DNA of 9,277 nt from an uncultured Erysipelotrichaceae bacterium (GTDB taxonomy: Bacteria; Bacillota_I; Bacilli_A; Erysipelotrichales; Erysipelotrichaceae), in the NCBI GenBank assembly GCA_905201565.1, contig CAJKOS010000066.1, positions 1 through 9,277 of the forward strand, given 5' to 3'. Made by a program: the position numbers and the translations under genes. Positions within the stretch are counted from its first letter, which is position 1; every line of letters begins with the position of its first letter. Under the pieces are notes generated by a model. The model ran no database searches. It was not told the origin of the DNA and saw nothing but the letters and a program-made list of their open reading frames with translations. This document shows positions 1 through 6,475 of this stretch, piece after piece.

Positions 1-106
1 CTGCTTTTGACTGGCGGAAAGTCTGCTGGGTTTTCGCCAAAATGCCTGCAGTCTGCTGTGCGCTGCGTTCAAGGGAGACCGCGCGACGCACGACGAGGCC
101 AGAGCC

Positions 107-1429
107 ATGCTCGACAGGATGGTGGAGCTACAGAAGCTTTGGGACGATGCGCTGGTGGACGCGGCGAAGGTGAAGGCTGCAAAAGAAAACACCGCCGGGG
201 ATGGCAGTGTGCAGGAGCAGGCAAGCAAGACACAATACCAAATTAAGTACCCCAGATTCACGGAGAAAGACATTGAGAGAAATTCTGTTACTCTCCAGAG
301 CATGAGCCCTGTTGAGCATCTTACAGGCGATGAGCTCGGGGCCAGAAACCTCCCTCTTAAAACGAGAGTTACAGATTACTTCAATTCACTTGGCAACAAT
401 GTCTATACAGAGCAGTTCGGAGATGTTGCGCTCAAAAATTCAAGCGTACACTCTGAATTCCGGCATGGAAACACTCTGAACAAAGTTGCTACATACGCAG
501 CGATTCCTGCTGTCATGAAAAACGGATATGTTATTTATGCGAAGCCTAAAAATGACATGGGACTAGAGAGAATCGTTGTCGCTGCACCGGTAACTGTTGG
601 AGAAAGCGCTGAAAAAATGTATGTGGCGGTTATGCTACAAAGGGATACGCAAAATCAAAGACTGTATCTACATGATGTGGTGACAGAAACAGAAAAAGAG
701 CTCTCTGCAAGCAGCAATGAACACCTGAACACGACAGGGCCGAAAGCTACAAGCAAAGAACTCTATGCGACAAATATACTACTGGATGCGTTGCGTGTCA
801 AGGGCGATGTTCGCGCTTCTGACGAGAATAGCAACACGGGCAATCCCGGAGGCTCGCAGAATCAGCGGGGAGTAAAGGAGAAATTCTCGCTGCGCGATAG
901 CGCCGGAAATGCGCTGACGGCAGAACAGCAGGAGTTCTTCAAAGACAGCCAAGTGCGGGACGATGACGGGCGGCTCAAAGTGATGTACCGTGGCGGGAAC
1001 GGTGACTTCACCGTCTTTGATCGAAGAAGGAATGACAATGCCGCCAGGACACATACAAAAAGAATATACGCCGCGGTTCACACTCGTTTTAGCATGAAGC
1101 TGATAGCTTGCCGGACCAAGAGAAGGATGTCCTGCATAACGTCCATAAGTACATGTATCAATCAAAGATTGAGGGTGCTCCACCCTGACACCTGCCGCAA
1201 AGTCTTTCTGTTCCATATGCACACCCTGCAGCAGAAGATTTTGGTATGTATCTGCAGCACTGTGGCCAATTGCCAAAATGACATGTTCTGCTTCGTACTT
1301 GTCTTTGTTTGTAAGAATTCCACAAACATGCCCGTCTTTCACAATGAGCTTTTCCAGGCGCTCATCAAAATGCACCTCTCCGCCAAGGCGAATAATCTTC
1401 TCCCGGATGTTTTTTACGATTTTGCATAG
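107..1429 (+). CDS. C-terminal fragment of phage/ICE polyvalent megaprotein, 3' end lost by fusion
   Basis: Only part of this reading frame is native. The frame is open from position 11, after an in-frame TGA at 8-10. The codons before ATG 107 (AAFKGDRATHDEAR) already look like family sequence, so ATG 107 is probably not a true start. Numbering from ATG 107: residues 1-30 are a charged helix; about 48-192 form an alpha/beta domain (GDVALKNSSVHSEF at 105-118, AAIPAVMKNGYVIY at 131-144) resembling LPD3 or barnase/EndoU/RelE-like domains of phage polyvalent proteins; 257-288 is a linker (KFSLRDSAGNALTAEQQEFF); 294-304 (YRGGNGDFTVF) matches the first strand of ADP-ribosyltransferase-like domains in such proteins. 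Homology stops near residue 307, about base 1028. The remaining 120 codons are antisense to the FAD gene and meaningless. Known members are multi-domain proteins carried by phages and ICEs. The exact Pfam family is recalled, not tested. Confidence 0.6.
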   Translation: MLDRMVELQKLWDDALVDAAKVKAAKENTAGDGSVQEQASKTQYQIKYPRFTEKDIERNSVTLQSMSPVEHLTGDELGARNLPLKTRVTDYFNSLGNNVYTEQFGDVALKNSSVHSEFRHGNTLNKVATYAAIPAVMKNGYVIYAKPKNDMGLERIVVAAPVTVGESAEKMYVAVMLQRDTQNQRLYLHDVVTETEKELSASSNEHLNTTGPKATSKELYATNILLDALRVKGDVRASDENSNTGNPGGSQNQRGVKEKFSLRDSAGNALTAEQQEFFKDSQVRDDDGRLKVMYRGGNGDFTVFDRRRNDNAARTHTKRIYAAVHTRFSMKLIACRTKRRMSCITSISTCINQRLRVLHPDTCRKVFLFHMHTLQQKILVCICSTVANCQNDMFCFVLVFVCKNSTNMPVFHNELFQALIKMHLSAKANNLLPDVFYDFA

Positions 1430-2017
1430 AACATCCGTTCCAAGATGGGCACGGTGTTCATAGATGATACAGGGATCAGCACCGGCTTCCACAAATTCTT
1501 CCAGCACTTTGCGAATACGGAAATTCTTGATCCTTGTTGTGAGTTTCCCGTCAGAAAAAGTACCTGCTCCCCCTTCGCCAAACTGCACATTAGATTCCTC
1601 ATCCAATGTGCCATCTTGAAAGAATTGTTCTACATCCCGGCTCCTTTTTTCTACCGCACTTCCCCGTTCTATCACCAGTGGTTTGAGTCCGCACTCAGCC
1701 AACAACAAACCCGCATACATACCGGCTGGTCCAAAACCGATAATTACCGGTCGAAGAGCTTCTTTTTTCAAAACCGGAAGCTCATAGTCCTCTCTTGTTT
1801 CCCGGCTCACATCTTTCAGACGCAGACACTTTTCTTCATTTCGCACATCCGCATAAACCGTATAGGAAAAGTGCAAATCACCGCCTCTTGCATCAAGGCT
1901 TTCCCGTTCAATTTCATAAGACAGCACGGCAGAAGGCACAGTGTGAAGCTTACGGGCAATGTGTTCCCGGGAAAGCGTATCTCCTATTTCAACCCTGATC
2001 TGGTGAATCTTTAACAT
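779..2017 (-). CDS. FAD-dependent dehydrogenase (COG2509 type), C-terminally truncated
   Basis: The start ATG (2017-2015) overlaps the ogt stop by 7 bp and has an AAGGA-like site upstream. Residues 1-80 are the N-terminal domain typical of COG2509 proteins. The dinucleotide-binding GFGPAG lies at 94-99, followed by an acidic-strand end (VIERG, 115-119). The family signature QFGEGGAGTFSDGKLTTR spans 145-162, and CMCPGG is at 321-326. Relatives run to roughly 530 residues, so about 200 C-terminal residues, including the rest of the FAD-binding lobe, are missing. Native sequence ends near residue 330 (base about 1030). The last ~80 codons down to 779 are antisense to the megaprotein and are an accident of the fusion. 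The physiological substrate of the family is not established. It is the third gene of an operon and probably inactive as it stands. Confidence 0.75.
   Translation of the reverse strand: MLKIHQIRVEIGDTLSREHIARKLHTVPSAVLSYEIERESLDARGGDLHFSYTVYADVRNEEKCLRLKDVSRETREDYELPVLKKEALRPVIIGFGPAGMYAGLLLAECGLKPLVIERGSAVEKRSRDVEQFFQDGTLDEESNVQFGEGGAGTFSDGKLTTRIKNFRIRKVLEEFVEAGADPCIIYEHRAHLGTDVLCKIVKNIREKIIRLGGEVHFDERLEKLIVKDGHVCGILTNKDKYEAEHVILAIGHSAADTYQNLLLQGVHMEQKDFAAGVRVEHPQSLIDTCTYGRYAGHPSLGPASYQLHAKTSVNRGVYSFCMCPGGIVIPSSIKDGEVTVPATVHHFEPPVIVPHLAVFEELLLFCRQRISGAIAQREFLLYSPLILRASGIARVAILVRSANIALDTQRIQ
1015..1050. other. Junction between mobile-element fragment and host operon
   Basis: The plus strand still reads as an ADP-ribosyltransferase-like start (VFDRRR, ending about 1030). 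The minus strand already reads as FAD dehydrogenase (CMCPGG, ending at 1040). Neither protein continues past this point, so a breakpoint lies here. No terminal inverted repeat or target duplication is visible at the junction, which leaves deletion, illegitimate recombination or misassembly open. Confidence 0.6.
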
Positions 2018-2487
2018 ATGGTTTCCTTCACTTTCTTTTCAAGATCCAGCAAGAATACCTTTCTGTACATACCTCCGCCATAACCGACAAGCGATCCATT
2101 TTTGCCTATCACTCTGTGACATGGCACAAGGATGGAAATGGGATTTCTGCCAACTGCCTGCCCTACTGCCCTGGCACTCATCTTTTCAATTCCCTTCTCC
2201 TTTGCGATGATACCCGCAATTTCTCCATAGCTCATCACTTCGCCATAGGGAATAGTCAACAGGATTTCCATCACCCGTCTTTGAAAAGGCGTGCCGGATA
2301 ATTGCACATCAGGCAGAAATGAAGGAATCTTTCCCGAAAAGTATTCATCCAGCCATTGCTTTGTCTTTTCCGTAACTCCATCGCTGCCGGTAGGTTCATC
2401 GGTTTTATCAAAATAGAGTCCGACCAGTTTTTCCCCATCAGAATATAGATGAATCTTTCCGATCGGACTTTTGTAAATATCAATCAT
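2011..2487 (-). CDS. ogt: Methylated-DNA--protein-cysteine methyltransferase
   Basis: This is a suicide DNA-repair enzyme that moves the alkyl group from O6-alkylguanine (or O4-alkylthymine) onto its own cysteine. The 158-residue length fits the single-domain Ogt/MGMT class. The active site PCHRV is at 122-126 (Cys123). The helix-turn-helix and arginine-finger region (GTPFQRRV, 65-72; YGEVMSYGEIA, 81-91; RAVGQAVGRNP, 106-116) is complete, as is the C-terminal LVGYGGG (133-139). ATG 2487 is preferred over upstream in-frame starts because GGAGG lies 6 nt before it and the protein then begins with the usual short MIDIYKSPIG segment. It overlaps the upstream DUF523 stop by 8 bp and the downstream FAD gene by 7 bp, so translation is likely coupled. 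Nothing suggests Ada-type autoregulation; the Ada N-terminal domain is absent. Confidence 0.93.
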   Translation of the reverse strand: MIDIYKSPIGKIHLYSDGEKLVGLYFDKTDEPTGSDGVTEKTKQWLDEYFSGKIPSFLPDVQLSGTPFQRRVMEILLTIPYGEVMSYGEIAGIIAKEKGIEKMSARAVGQAVGRNPISILVPCHRVIGKNGSLVGYGGGMYRKVFLLDLEKKVKETIC

Positions 2488-2944
2488 CTTCTGCCTCCAG
2501 ATATCTTTCAATGGCATCTGTTTCCGTTTCGTCGAACACACATATTCCCATGCCTTTGCACAACTCGGCAAATACGCCCATACCGCAAATGCGTTTACCG
2601 CTGAAGGAACCGTCATAGATCATTCGTGAACCGCAGGCAGGAGACCGCTGCTTGAGAACTACCGCTCCAATGTTATTTTTCACTAAGATATCAAGACAGA
2701 TACGGCTGCCGTCCATGTACTGGGCAGTAACATCAACCCCATCTTTGCGGATGATCCTGCCGCTTTTTCTCTCAGCAGGAATGCGCGGAACAGGAAGACC
2801 GCCAAACACTTCCGGACAAAGTACATAGACCTCAGCCTTTTCCACAATCCGCATAACATCTGGATTTCCTTTTTCTTTACCATCATATCGGACCCGATTG
2901 CCAAGCAGGCAAGCCGATACACCAATTTTCTTCTTTTTTTCCAT
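2480..2944 (-). CDS. DUF523 / TudS-like Fe-S desulfidase
   Basis: A 154-residue DUF523 protein. Visible signatures are IGVSACLLG (7-15), CPEVFGGLPVPR (43-54) and the KQRSPACGS loop (98-106). Cys12, Cys43 and Cys104 lie in the three conserved positions expected to hold a [4Fe-4S] cluster. Characterised family members (TudS) remove sulfur from thiouracil, so this may salvage or detoxify thiolated pyrimidines; that activity is inferred from the family. The common Asn-Cys after CLLG is Arg-Val here (NRVRYDG), which leaves three rather than four cysteines in these motifs. It is the first gene of the DUF523-ogt-FAD operon. No Shine-Dalgarno lies at normal distance from ATG 2944, but a TACAAT hexamer sits 7 bp upstream, so a leaderless message is possible. 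Confidence 0.85.
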   Translation of the reverse strand: MEKKKKIGVSACLLGNRVRYDGKEKGNPDVMRIVEKAEVYVLCPEVFGGLPVPRIPAERKSGRIIRKDGVDVTAQYMDGSRICLDILVKNNIGAVVLKQRSPACGSRMIYDGSFSGKRICGMGVFAELCKGMGICVFDETETDAIERYLEAEDD

Positions 2945-2956
2945 GTGTTCATTGTA
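2945..2956 (-). promoter_or_regulatory. Putative -10 element of the DUF523-ogt-FAD operon
   Basis: On the minus strand TACAAT occupies 2956-2951. A start site 7 nt downstream would coincide with the A of ATG 2944. No good -35 hexamer is seen at 16-18 bp, which lowers confidence. Confidence 0.35.
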
Positions 2957-2977
2957 CTATTCTGATTCCTAAAAAGC

Positions 2978-3006
2978 ATCACATGTAAGACAGACAGTGC
3001 TAGAAT
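2978..3006 (+). promoter_or_regulatory. Extended -10 promoter of the MATE gene
   Basis: TGC-TAGAAT (2998-3006) is an extended -10 element. ATCACA at 2978-2983 matches four of six -35 bases with a 17-bp spacer. Predicted initiation at about 3013 lies 0-2 nt before ATG 3015, with no ribosome binding site between. Confidence 0.5.
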
Positions 3007-3014
3007 ATAGACGT

Positions 3015-4358
3015 ATGTCTAAGTCAAATTCAATTCGTTTAATGACCGAAGGCAGTGTTGCTAAAGTAATTCTTGCTTATGCAGCACCGCTTTTTATCGG
3101 CAACCTCTTCCAGCAGCTGTACAACACAGCTGACTCGCTGATCGTCGGAAACTTCGTCGGACAGAATGCCCTTGCGGCAGTTACTTCCGTTGGACCTCTG
3201 ACGTATCTGCTCATCGGTTTCTTTATGGGTTTCTCTACAGGCGGGGGCGTCATCATCGCAAGAGCTGTCGGTGCCGACAATAGGGAGAAGGCTGAACGAG
3301 CCGTCCACACCCTCACAGCACTCGGTCTTGTCTTATCCGTTGCTCTAACCCTGTTTGGTGTATTCTGTACACCGACCATCCTTGAATGGATGGGTACCCC
3401 GGCAGAAGTCCTGCCGCTTGCAGTAACCTACCTGCGCATTTACTTTGCGGGCAGTATTGCCCTAGTCATGTACAACATCTTTGTCGGCATACTCAATGCC
3501 GGCGGAGACAGTACCCACCCTCTCTACTATCTGATCACAAGTTCATTGATCAATGTGGTTGGGGACATCATTCTCATCACCGCTTTTGACATGGGTGTTG
3601 CAGGTGCTGCTGTCGCAACCATCGCTTCACAGTTTCTTTCCGCCTTGCTTTGTCTGAGGCGTCTTCTTAAAGAAAAAAGCATGATTGCCCTGACACCTTC
3701 AAAAATCCGCTTCCATAAAGAAGAACTCTCGGAAATTGTGCGGTTTGGCATACCTACTGCCATGCAGAACTGTGTCATTGACTTTGCCAATATCCTGATC
3801 CAGTCCTACTACAACTCCTTCGGTGCTGCGATCGTTGCCGGCATCGGTGCCTATTCCAAGGTGGAGGGTTTTGTGTTCTTGCCTGTCACTGCCTTCTCCA
3901 TGGCTATGACCACTTTCATTTCCCAAAACCTCGGGGCTGGAAAAGATGACCGCGTGCGCAAAGGTATGCGATTTGGCATATTGACATGCTGCTTGGTCAT
4001 AGAAGCAATCGGTATCATCTTCATCCTGTTTGCGCCAGTCTTCATCAATGCCTTCAACCGTTCCCCGGAAGTTATCGCAGCAGGTGCAGCAAGAGCAAGA
4101 ACCTGTGCCCCATTCTACTGTTTCCTTGGCTTCTCCCATGTTGTTTCAGCAATCTTAAGAGGAGAAGGCAGACCCGTCATGCCAATGGCTGTCATGTTGA
4201 TATGCTGGTGTGCAGTCAGAGTCATCACCCTCATGACCATCGGACAAGTCATCCATGACATCGCCCTTGCCAACTGGCTCTACCCGATCACATGGATGTT
4301 GTCCACTGCTGTATTTGCCTGGGATCTCAGGCAATACCATCCATTCAGGAAAGCCTGA
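3015..4358 (+). CDS. MATE family multidrug/metabolite exporter
   Basis: Integral membrane antiporter of the MATE (MatE/DinF-NorM) family, expected to export cationic drugs or metabolites using a Na+ or H+ gradient. At 447 residues it has the normal length for 12 membrane helices in two homologous lobes. The N-lobe (about 15-215) carries QQLYNTADSLIVGNFVG (33-49) and STGGGVIIARAVG (74-86). The C-lobe (about 240-437) carries FGIPTAMQN (244-252) and TTFISQNLGAGK (299-310), the equivalent conserved position after the third helix. ATG 3015 is chosen over GTG 2997 because the latter lies in the predicted -10 element. Transcribed divergently from the DUF523 operon with 70 bp between start codons. 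A strong terminator follows 10 bp after the stop. Substrate cannot be told from sequence. Confidence 0.92.
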   Translation: MSKSNSIRLMTEGSVAKVILAYAAPLFIGNLFQQLYNTADSLIVGNFVGQNALAAVTSVGPLTYLLIGFFMGFSTGGGVIIARAVGADNREKAERAVHTLTALGLVLSVALTLFGVFCTPTILEWMGTPAEVLPLAVTYLRIYFAGSIALVMYNIFVGILNAGGDSTHPLYYLITSSLINVVGDIILITAFDMGVAGAAVATIASQFLSALLCLRRLLKEKSMIALTPSKIRFHKEELSEIVRFGIPTAMQNCVIDFANILIQSYYNSFGAAIVAGIGAYSKVEGFVFLPVTAFSMAMTTFISQNLGAGKDDRVRKGMRFGILTCCLVIEAIGIIFILFAPVFINAFNRSPEVIAAGAARARTCAPFYCFLGFSHVVSAILRGEGRPVMPMAVMLICWCAVRVITLMTIGQVIHDIALANWLYPITWMLSTAVFAWDLRQYHPFRKA

Positions 4359-4368
4359 TGCACATTAT

Positions 4369-4395
4369 CCGGTTATGCACAATAACCGGTTTTTT
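4369..4395 (+). terminator. Intrinsic terminator of the MATE gene
   Basis: A perfect 8-bp stem CCGGTTAT/ATAACCGG (4369-4376 with 4382-4389), loop GCACA, is followed directly by six T residues (4390-4395). The T-tract runs into the first half-site of the next promoter region. Confidence 0.9.
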
Positions 4396-4429
4396 ATCAC
4401 TGTTTTATCACGGTTTACCGTGATATACT
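4395..4429 (+). promoter_or_regulatory. Promoter and autorepressor-type operator of the Xre/NTase operon
   Basis: A perfect 9-bp inverted repeat, TATCACGGT/ACCGTGATA, spans 4406-4425 with a TT centre. A further copy of the half-site TATCAC lies at 4395-4400, 11 bp (one helical turn) upstream in direct orientation. The extended -10, TGA-TATACT (4421-4429), overlaps the right arm, so occupancy of the dyad would block RNA polymerase. No clear -35 is present. Confidence 0.7.
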
Positions 4430-4452
4430 GACATTGAAAAGGAGGTTGTCCT

Positions 4453-5022
4453 ATGTCCTTGCAAAAGCTCCTGCATGATCAGAATCTGTCCGTATACAGA
4501 TTGTCACAATTAACAGGTATTCCCTATTCCACACTCAATGATCTGAAAAACGATAAGAAAAAAGTAGAAGACTGTTCTGTAAAAATCGTAGTCCGCCTTG
4601 CGGATATTTTCCACATGACAACAGATGAAATCATCTTCTATCTCGATACCCAGCGGCCATCTTTTGACAATTTCAGAAGTGATATATGCCACAAGGTCAG
4701 ATCTTATGGAGACATGCCATTTGTGGAATGGATCGAAAGCAAAGATACCATCCGTCTTTACTATAAGAAAGGCTGGAAAGAAGAAGCGTTTTATCTGCTT
4801 GCCATGACAGATTACCTGAGAAGAATTCATAACCTTTCCACAAACCCCAAATATGATGCATTGCGCAAAGAGAAACTCCCTTCTCCAGTCTATCCAACCG
4901 GTTTGAAACTTTTGGCAATTGCCAAAAACAATCCGCAAATTCTCAAAAATGCAAAGTATGATGCCATACCAGAATTCATCCGTTTCAACATCGTCGAAAA
5001 CGATATCCGTAACAGCATATGA
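4453..5022 (+). CDS. Xre-type HTH regulator, probable antitoxin
   Basis: A 189-residue soluble protein. Residues 1-64 are an Xre/Cro-like DNA-binding domain with the helix-turn-helix around 11-32 (LSVYRLSQLTGIPYSTLNDL). Residues 70-189 form a C-terminal domain I do not recognise, with aromatic and basic patches (YYKKGWKEEAFYLLAMTDYL, 104-123). AAAGGAGG lies 7 nt before the ATG; AGGA/TCCT (4440-4443 with 4449-4452) could form a small hairpin over it. The next gene, with a nucleotidyltransferase fold, starts inside this stop codon (ATGA). A DNA-binding first gene coupled to a nucleotidyltransferase is the plan of AbiEi/AbiEii-type modules, although AbiEi uses a different winged HTH. It probably represses its own promoter through the dyad at 4406-4425. 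The antitoxin role is inferred from layout. Confidence 0.75.
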   Translation: MSLQKLLHDQNLSVYRLSQLTGIPYSTLNDLKNDKKKVEDCSVKIVVRLADIFHMTTDEIIFYLDTQRPSFDNFRSDICHKVRSYGDMPFVEWIESKDTIRLYYKKGWKEEAFYLLAMTDYLRRIHNLSTNPKYDALRKEKLPSPVYPTGLKLLAIAKNNPQILKNAKYDAIPEFIRFNIVENDIRNSI

Positions 5023-5723
5023 ATACAGAACTCACAAAGGAAACCCTGGATATTCTCTTCAAGGAACTTGCACGGCAATACAGAAAGCTTGCCGGAAGAC
5101 ATGCAAAAGCTGAGATCATCCTGATCGGTGGTGCTTCTATTCTTCTGAATTATTCTTTCAGAAACAGCACAACAGACGCCGATGCGCTCATCATCGCTGA
5201 TCAATGCATGAAAGAAGCCATATTGCGTACAGCAGAAATCTTCAATCTGCGCGATGACTGGCTGAACGCCGATTTCACCCGTACCACTTCCTATTCTCCA
5301 AAAATCATAGAACATGCACTCTATTACAAAACTTTCTACAATGTATTAGAGATCAGAACAGTTTCTCCAACATATCTTTTGGCAATGAAAATTCGTTCCG
5401 CAAGGGAATACAAAAACGATTTGTCCGACATTGTTGGCATATTGCACGAAGAAATGATGAAAGGGAATCCTATTTCTCTTGATGAATTACAACAGGCTTA
5501 TTACGACATGTATAAAACCACCACATTTCCAGACTCTTCCAATGCTATTCTCGAATTCCTGAGGCAGGAAACGGACAGCCAAAAGTTATACAGCATCATC
5601 CGGAATAAGGAAACAGAGAATAAACAATTCATCACAATGATGGATCAATTGTATCCGGACATGCTCAAAGAAAAAGGTGTATCTCAAGTTATAGAAGAAC
5701 ACCATCATCAAAACCCAAAATGA
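5019..5723 (+). CDS. Nucleotidyltransferase-fold protein (AbiEii/DUF6036-like), probable toxin
   Basis: A 234-residue protein with the hallmarks of the minimal nucleotidyltransferase superfamily: LIGGAS (35-40) ending the first strand, then D53-x-D55 in STTDADALII (50-59) as the metal-binding acidic pair, and a later acidic residue probably in NADFTRT (83-89). The helix with TYLLAMKIRSAREYKNDLSDI (118-138) matches the Lys plus DLxDI segment of AbiEii and DUF6036 proteins. Related toxins (AbiEii, MenA) transfer nucleotides to RNA or protein targets; the target here is unknown. The gene overlaps the Xre gene by 4 bp and ends with a histidine-rich tail (EEHHHQNPK). The catalytic residues look intact. 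It could instead be a housekeeping nucleotidyltransferase, but the coupled, autoregulated layout favours a toxin-antitoxin or phage-defence pair. Confidence 0.75.
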   Translation: MNTELTKETLDILFKELARQYRKLAGRHAKAEIILIGGASILLNYSFRNSTTDADALIIADQCMKEAILRTAEIFNLRDDWLNADFTRTTSYSPKIIEHALYYKTFYNVLEIRTVSPTYLLAMKIRSAREYKNDLSDIVGILHEEMMKGNPISLDELQQAYYDMYKTTTFPDSSNAILEFLRQETDSQKLYSIIRNKETENKQFITMMDQLYPDMLKEKGVSQVIEEHHHQNPK

Positions 5724-5746
5724 CACTTCCACCACTGGAAATGTCA
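5721..5746. terminator. Bidirectional hairpin between convergent genes
   Basis: TGACA-C-TTCCA pairs with TGGAA-A-TGTCA around a CCAC loop (one C/A mismatch). The toxin stop TGA (5721-5723) forms the left base and the yaaA stop TGA (5746-5744) the right base. T-rich tracts follow on both strands (CTTCTTTTCT at 5747-5756; TTTTGGGTTTT on the minus strand below 5721), so it may end transcription from both sides. Confidence 0.6.
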
Positions 5747-6475
5747 CTTCTTTTCTACAAACACAAATCTATGGGCATTGGATAGATGGGCATCATATTG
5801 CAGGTTCATTGCATCAAACTTCTGCAGGTCTTCCACATTCTCAACATTGTGCATTGCCATCCACCGCACCATCTCACCTCTTGCACTTTTGGCTAACGTA
5901 CTGGCAGTCTTGAACTTTCCATCCTGTACTTTGCCAAACTCACAGGTAATCACTTCTTTTGGAGATAGATACGGTATGACCATCTTTGCAAATTCGGAGC
6001 TGGCAAGGTTGATGACCACTTCACCTTTAAAATATCCTGCAATGCGGTCTTCCCAGAATGCATAGAGATTCCTCTTCTGTCCAATTTCGAGCTTACTGTT
6101 CATATCCAGCCTGTAGGTCACAATGCCATCAACTGGTGAAAGTACACCATAGAAAGCAGACAGAATGCGCAGATGCCCTTCCAGATACTGCTTTGCGCTT
6201 TCATCAAGGCTCTTGTGGTCAATGTGACGGTATTGCAAACCCGTATAGCGCTCGATGGCTTTCATCAGGTTCTTATTGAGATCCATCTTTGCAAAGCGCT
6301 TTGCATTCACTTCCGCTATCTTTTCAGAACATCCATAGATATGCATCAGCTGAGCAGCACTTTTTTCTTTCAATTCAGAAAGAAGAATACTGGTTCTTGA
6401 AAGAAAGGCAGGCAGGGATGCATAGGAACCATGCCCTTCCTGCATTGTCTTTGCTGGAGAGATGATGATCTTCAT
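5744..6475 (-). CDS. yaaA: Peroxide stress protein YaaA (DUF328/UPF0246)
   Basis: A complete 243-residue YaaA-family protein. Recognised by the N-terminal MKIIISPAKTM, the central YTGLQYRHID (77-86) and LRILSAFYGVLSPVDGI (103-119) segments, YRLDM (121-125), YAFWEDRI (138-145), INLASSEFAK (155-164) and KSARGEM near the C-terminus. In E. coli YaaA is induced by OxyR under peroxide and limits free iron and Fenton damage to DNA and proteins; the same role is inferred here. The start codon overlaps the bcp stop as ATGA (6475-6472), so it is translationally coupled to a peroxiredoxin, which supports the peroxide role. The stop lies in a hairpin shared with the convergent toxin gene. Confidence 0.93.
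   Translation of the reverse strand: MKIIISPAKTMQEGHGSYASLPAFLSRTSILLSELKEKSAAQLMHIYGCSEKIAEVNAKRFAKMDLNKNLMKAIERYTGLQYRHIDHKSLDESAKQYLEGHLRILSAFYGVLSPVDGIVTYRLDMNSKLEIGQKRNLYAFWEDRIAGYFKGEVVINLASSEFAKMVIPYLSPKEVITCEFGKVQDGKFKTASTLAKSARGEMVRWMAMHNVENVEDLQKFDAMNLQYDAHLSNAHRFVFVEKK

Noticed and set aside
779..1020. C-terminal ~80 codons of the minus-strand FAD reading frame as real protein
   Set aside because: They are the antisense of the plus-strand ADP-ribosyltransferase-like and linker sequence, which reads as a known family. They do not resemble the FAD dehydrogenase C-terminus.
1045..1429. Plus-strand continuation of the megaprotein
   Set aside because: It is antisense to the conserved part of the FAD dehydrogenase and is low-complexity, Cys-rich nonsense.
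1445..2014. Plus-strand 189-residue frame
   Set aside because: Shadow of the FAD dehydrogenase. No family resemblance and an implausible Phe/Ser/His-rich composition.
2488..2616. Longer ogt start at 2616
   Set aside because: It would add 43 residues that lie entirely inside DUF523, whereas ATG 2487 has GGAGG at the proper distance and gives the normal Ogt N-terminus.
3699..4139. Minus-strand 146-residue frame
   Set aside because: Antisense shadow of the MATE exporter, with no ribosome binding site or recognisable motif.
4480..5723. CRISPR, insertion sequence or integrase around the Xre/NTase module
   Set aside because: No repeat array, terminal inverted repeats or recombinase motifs are visible on either strand.
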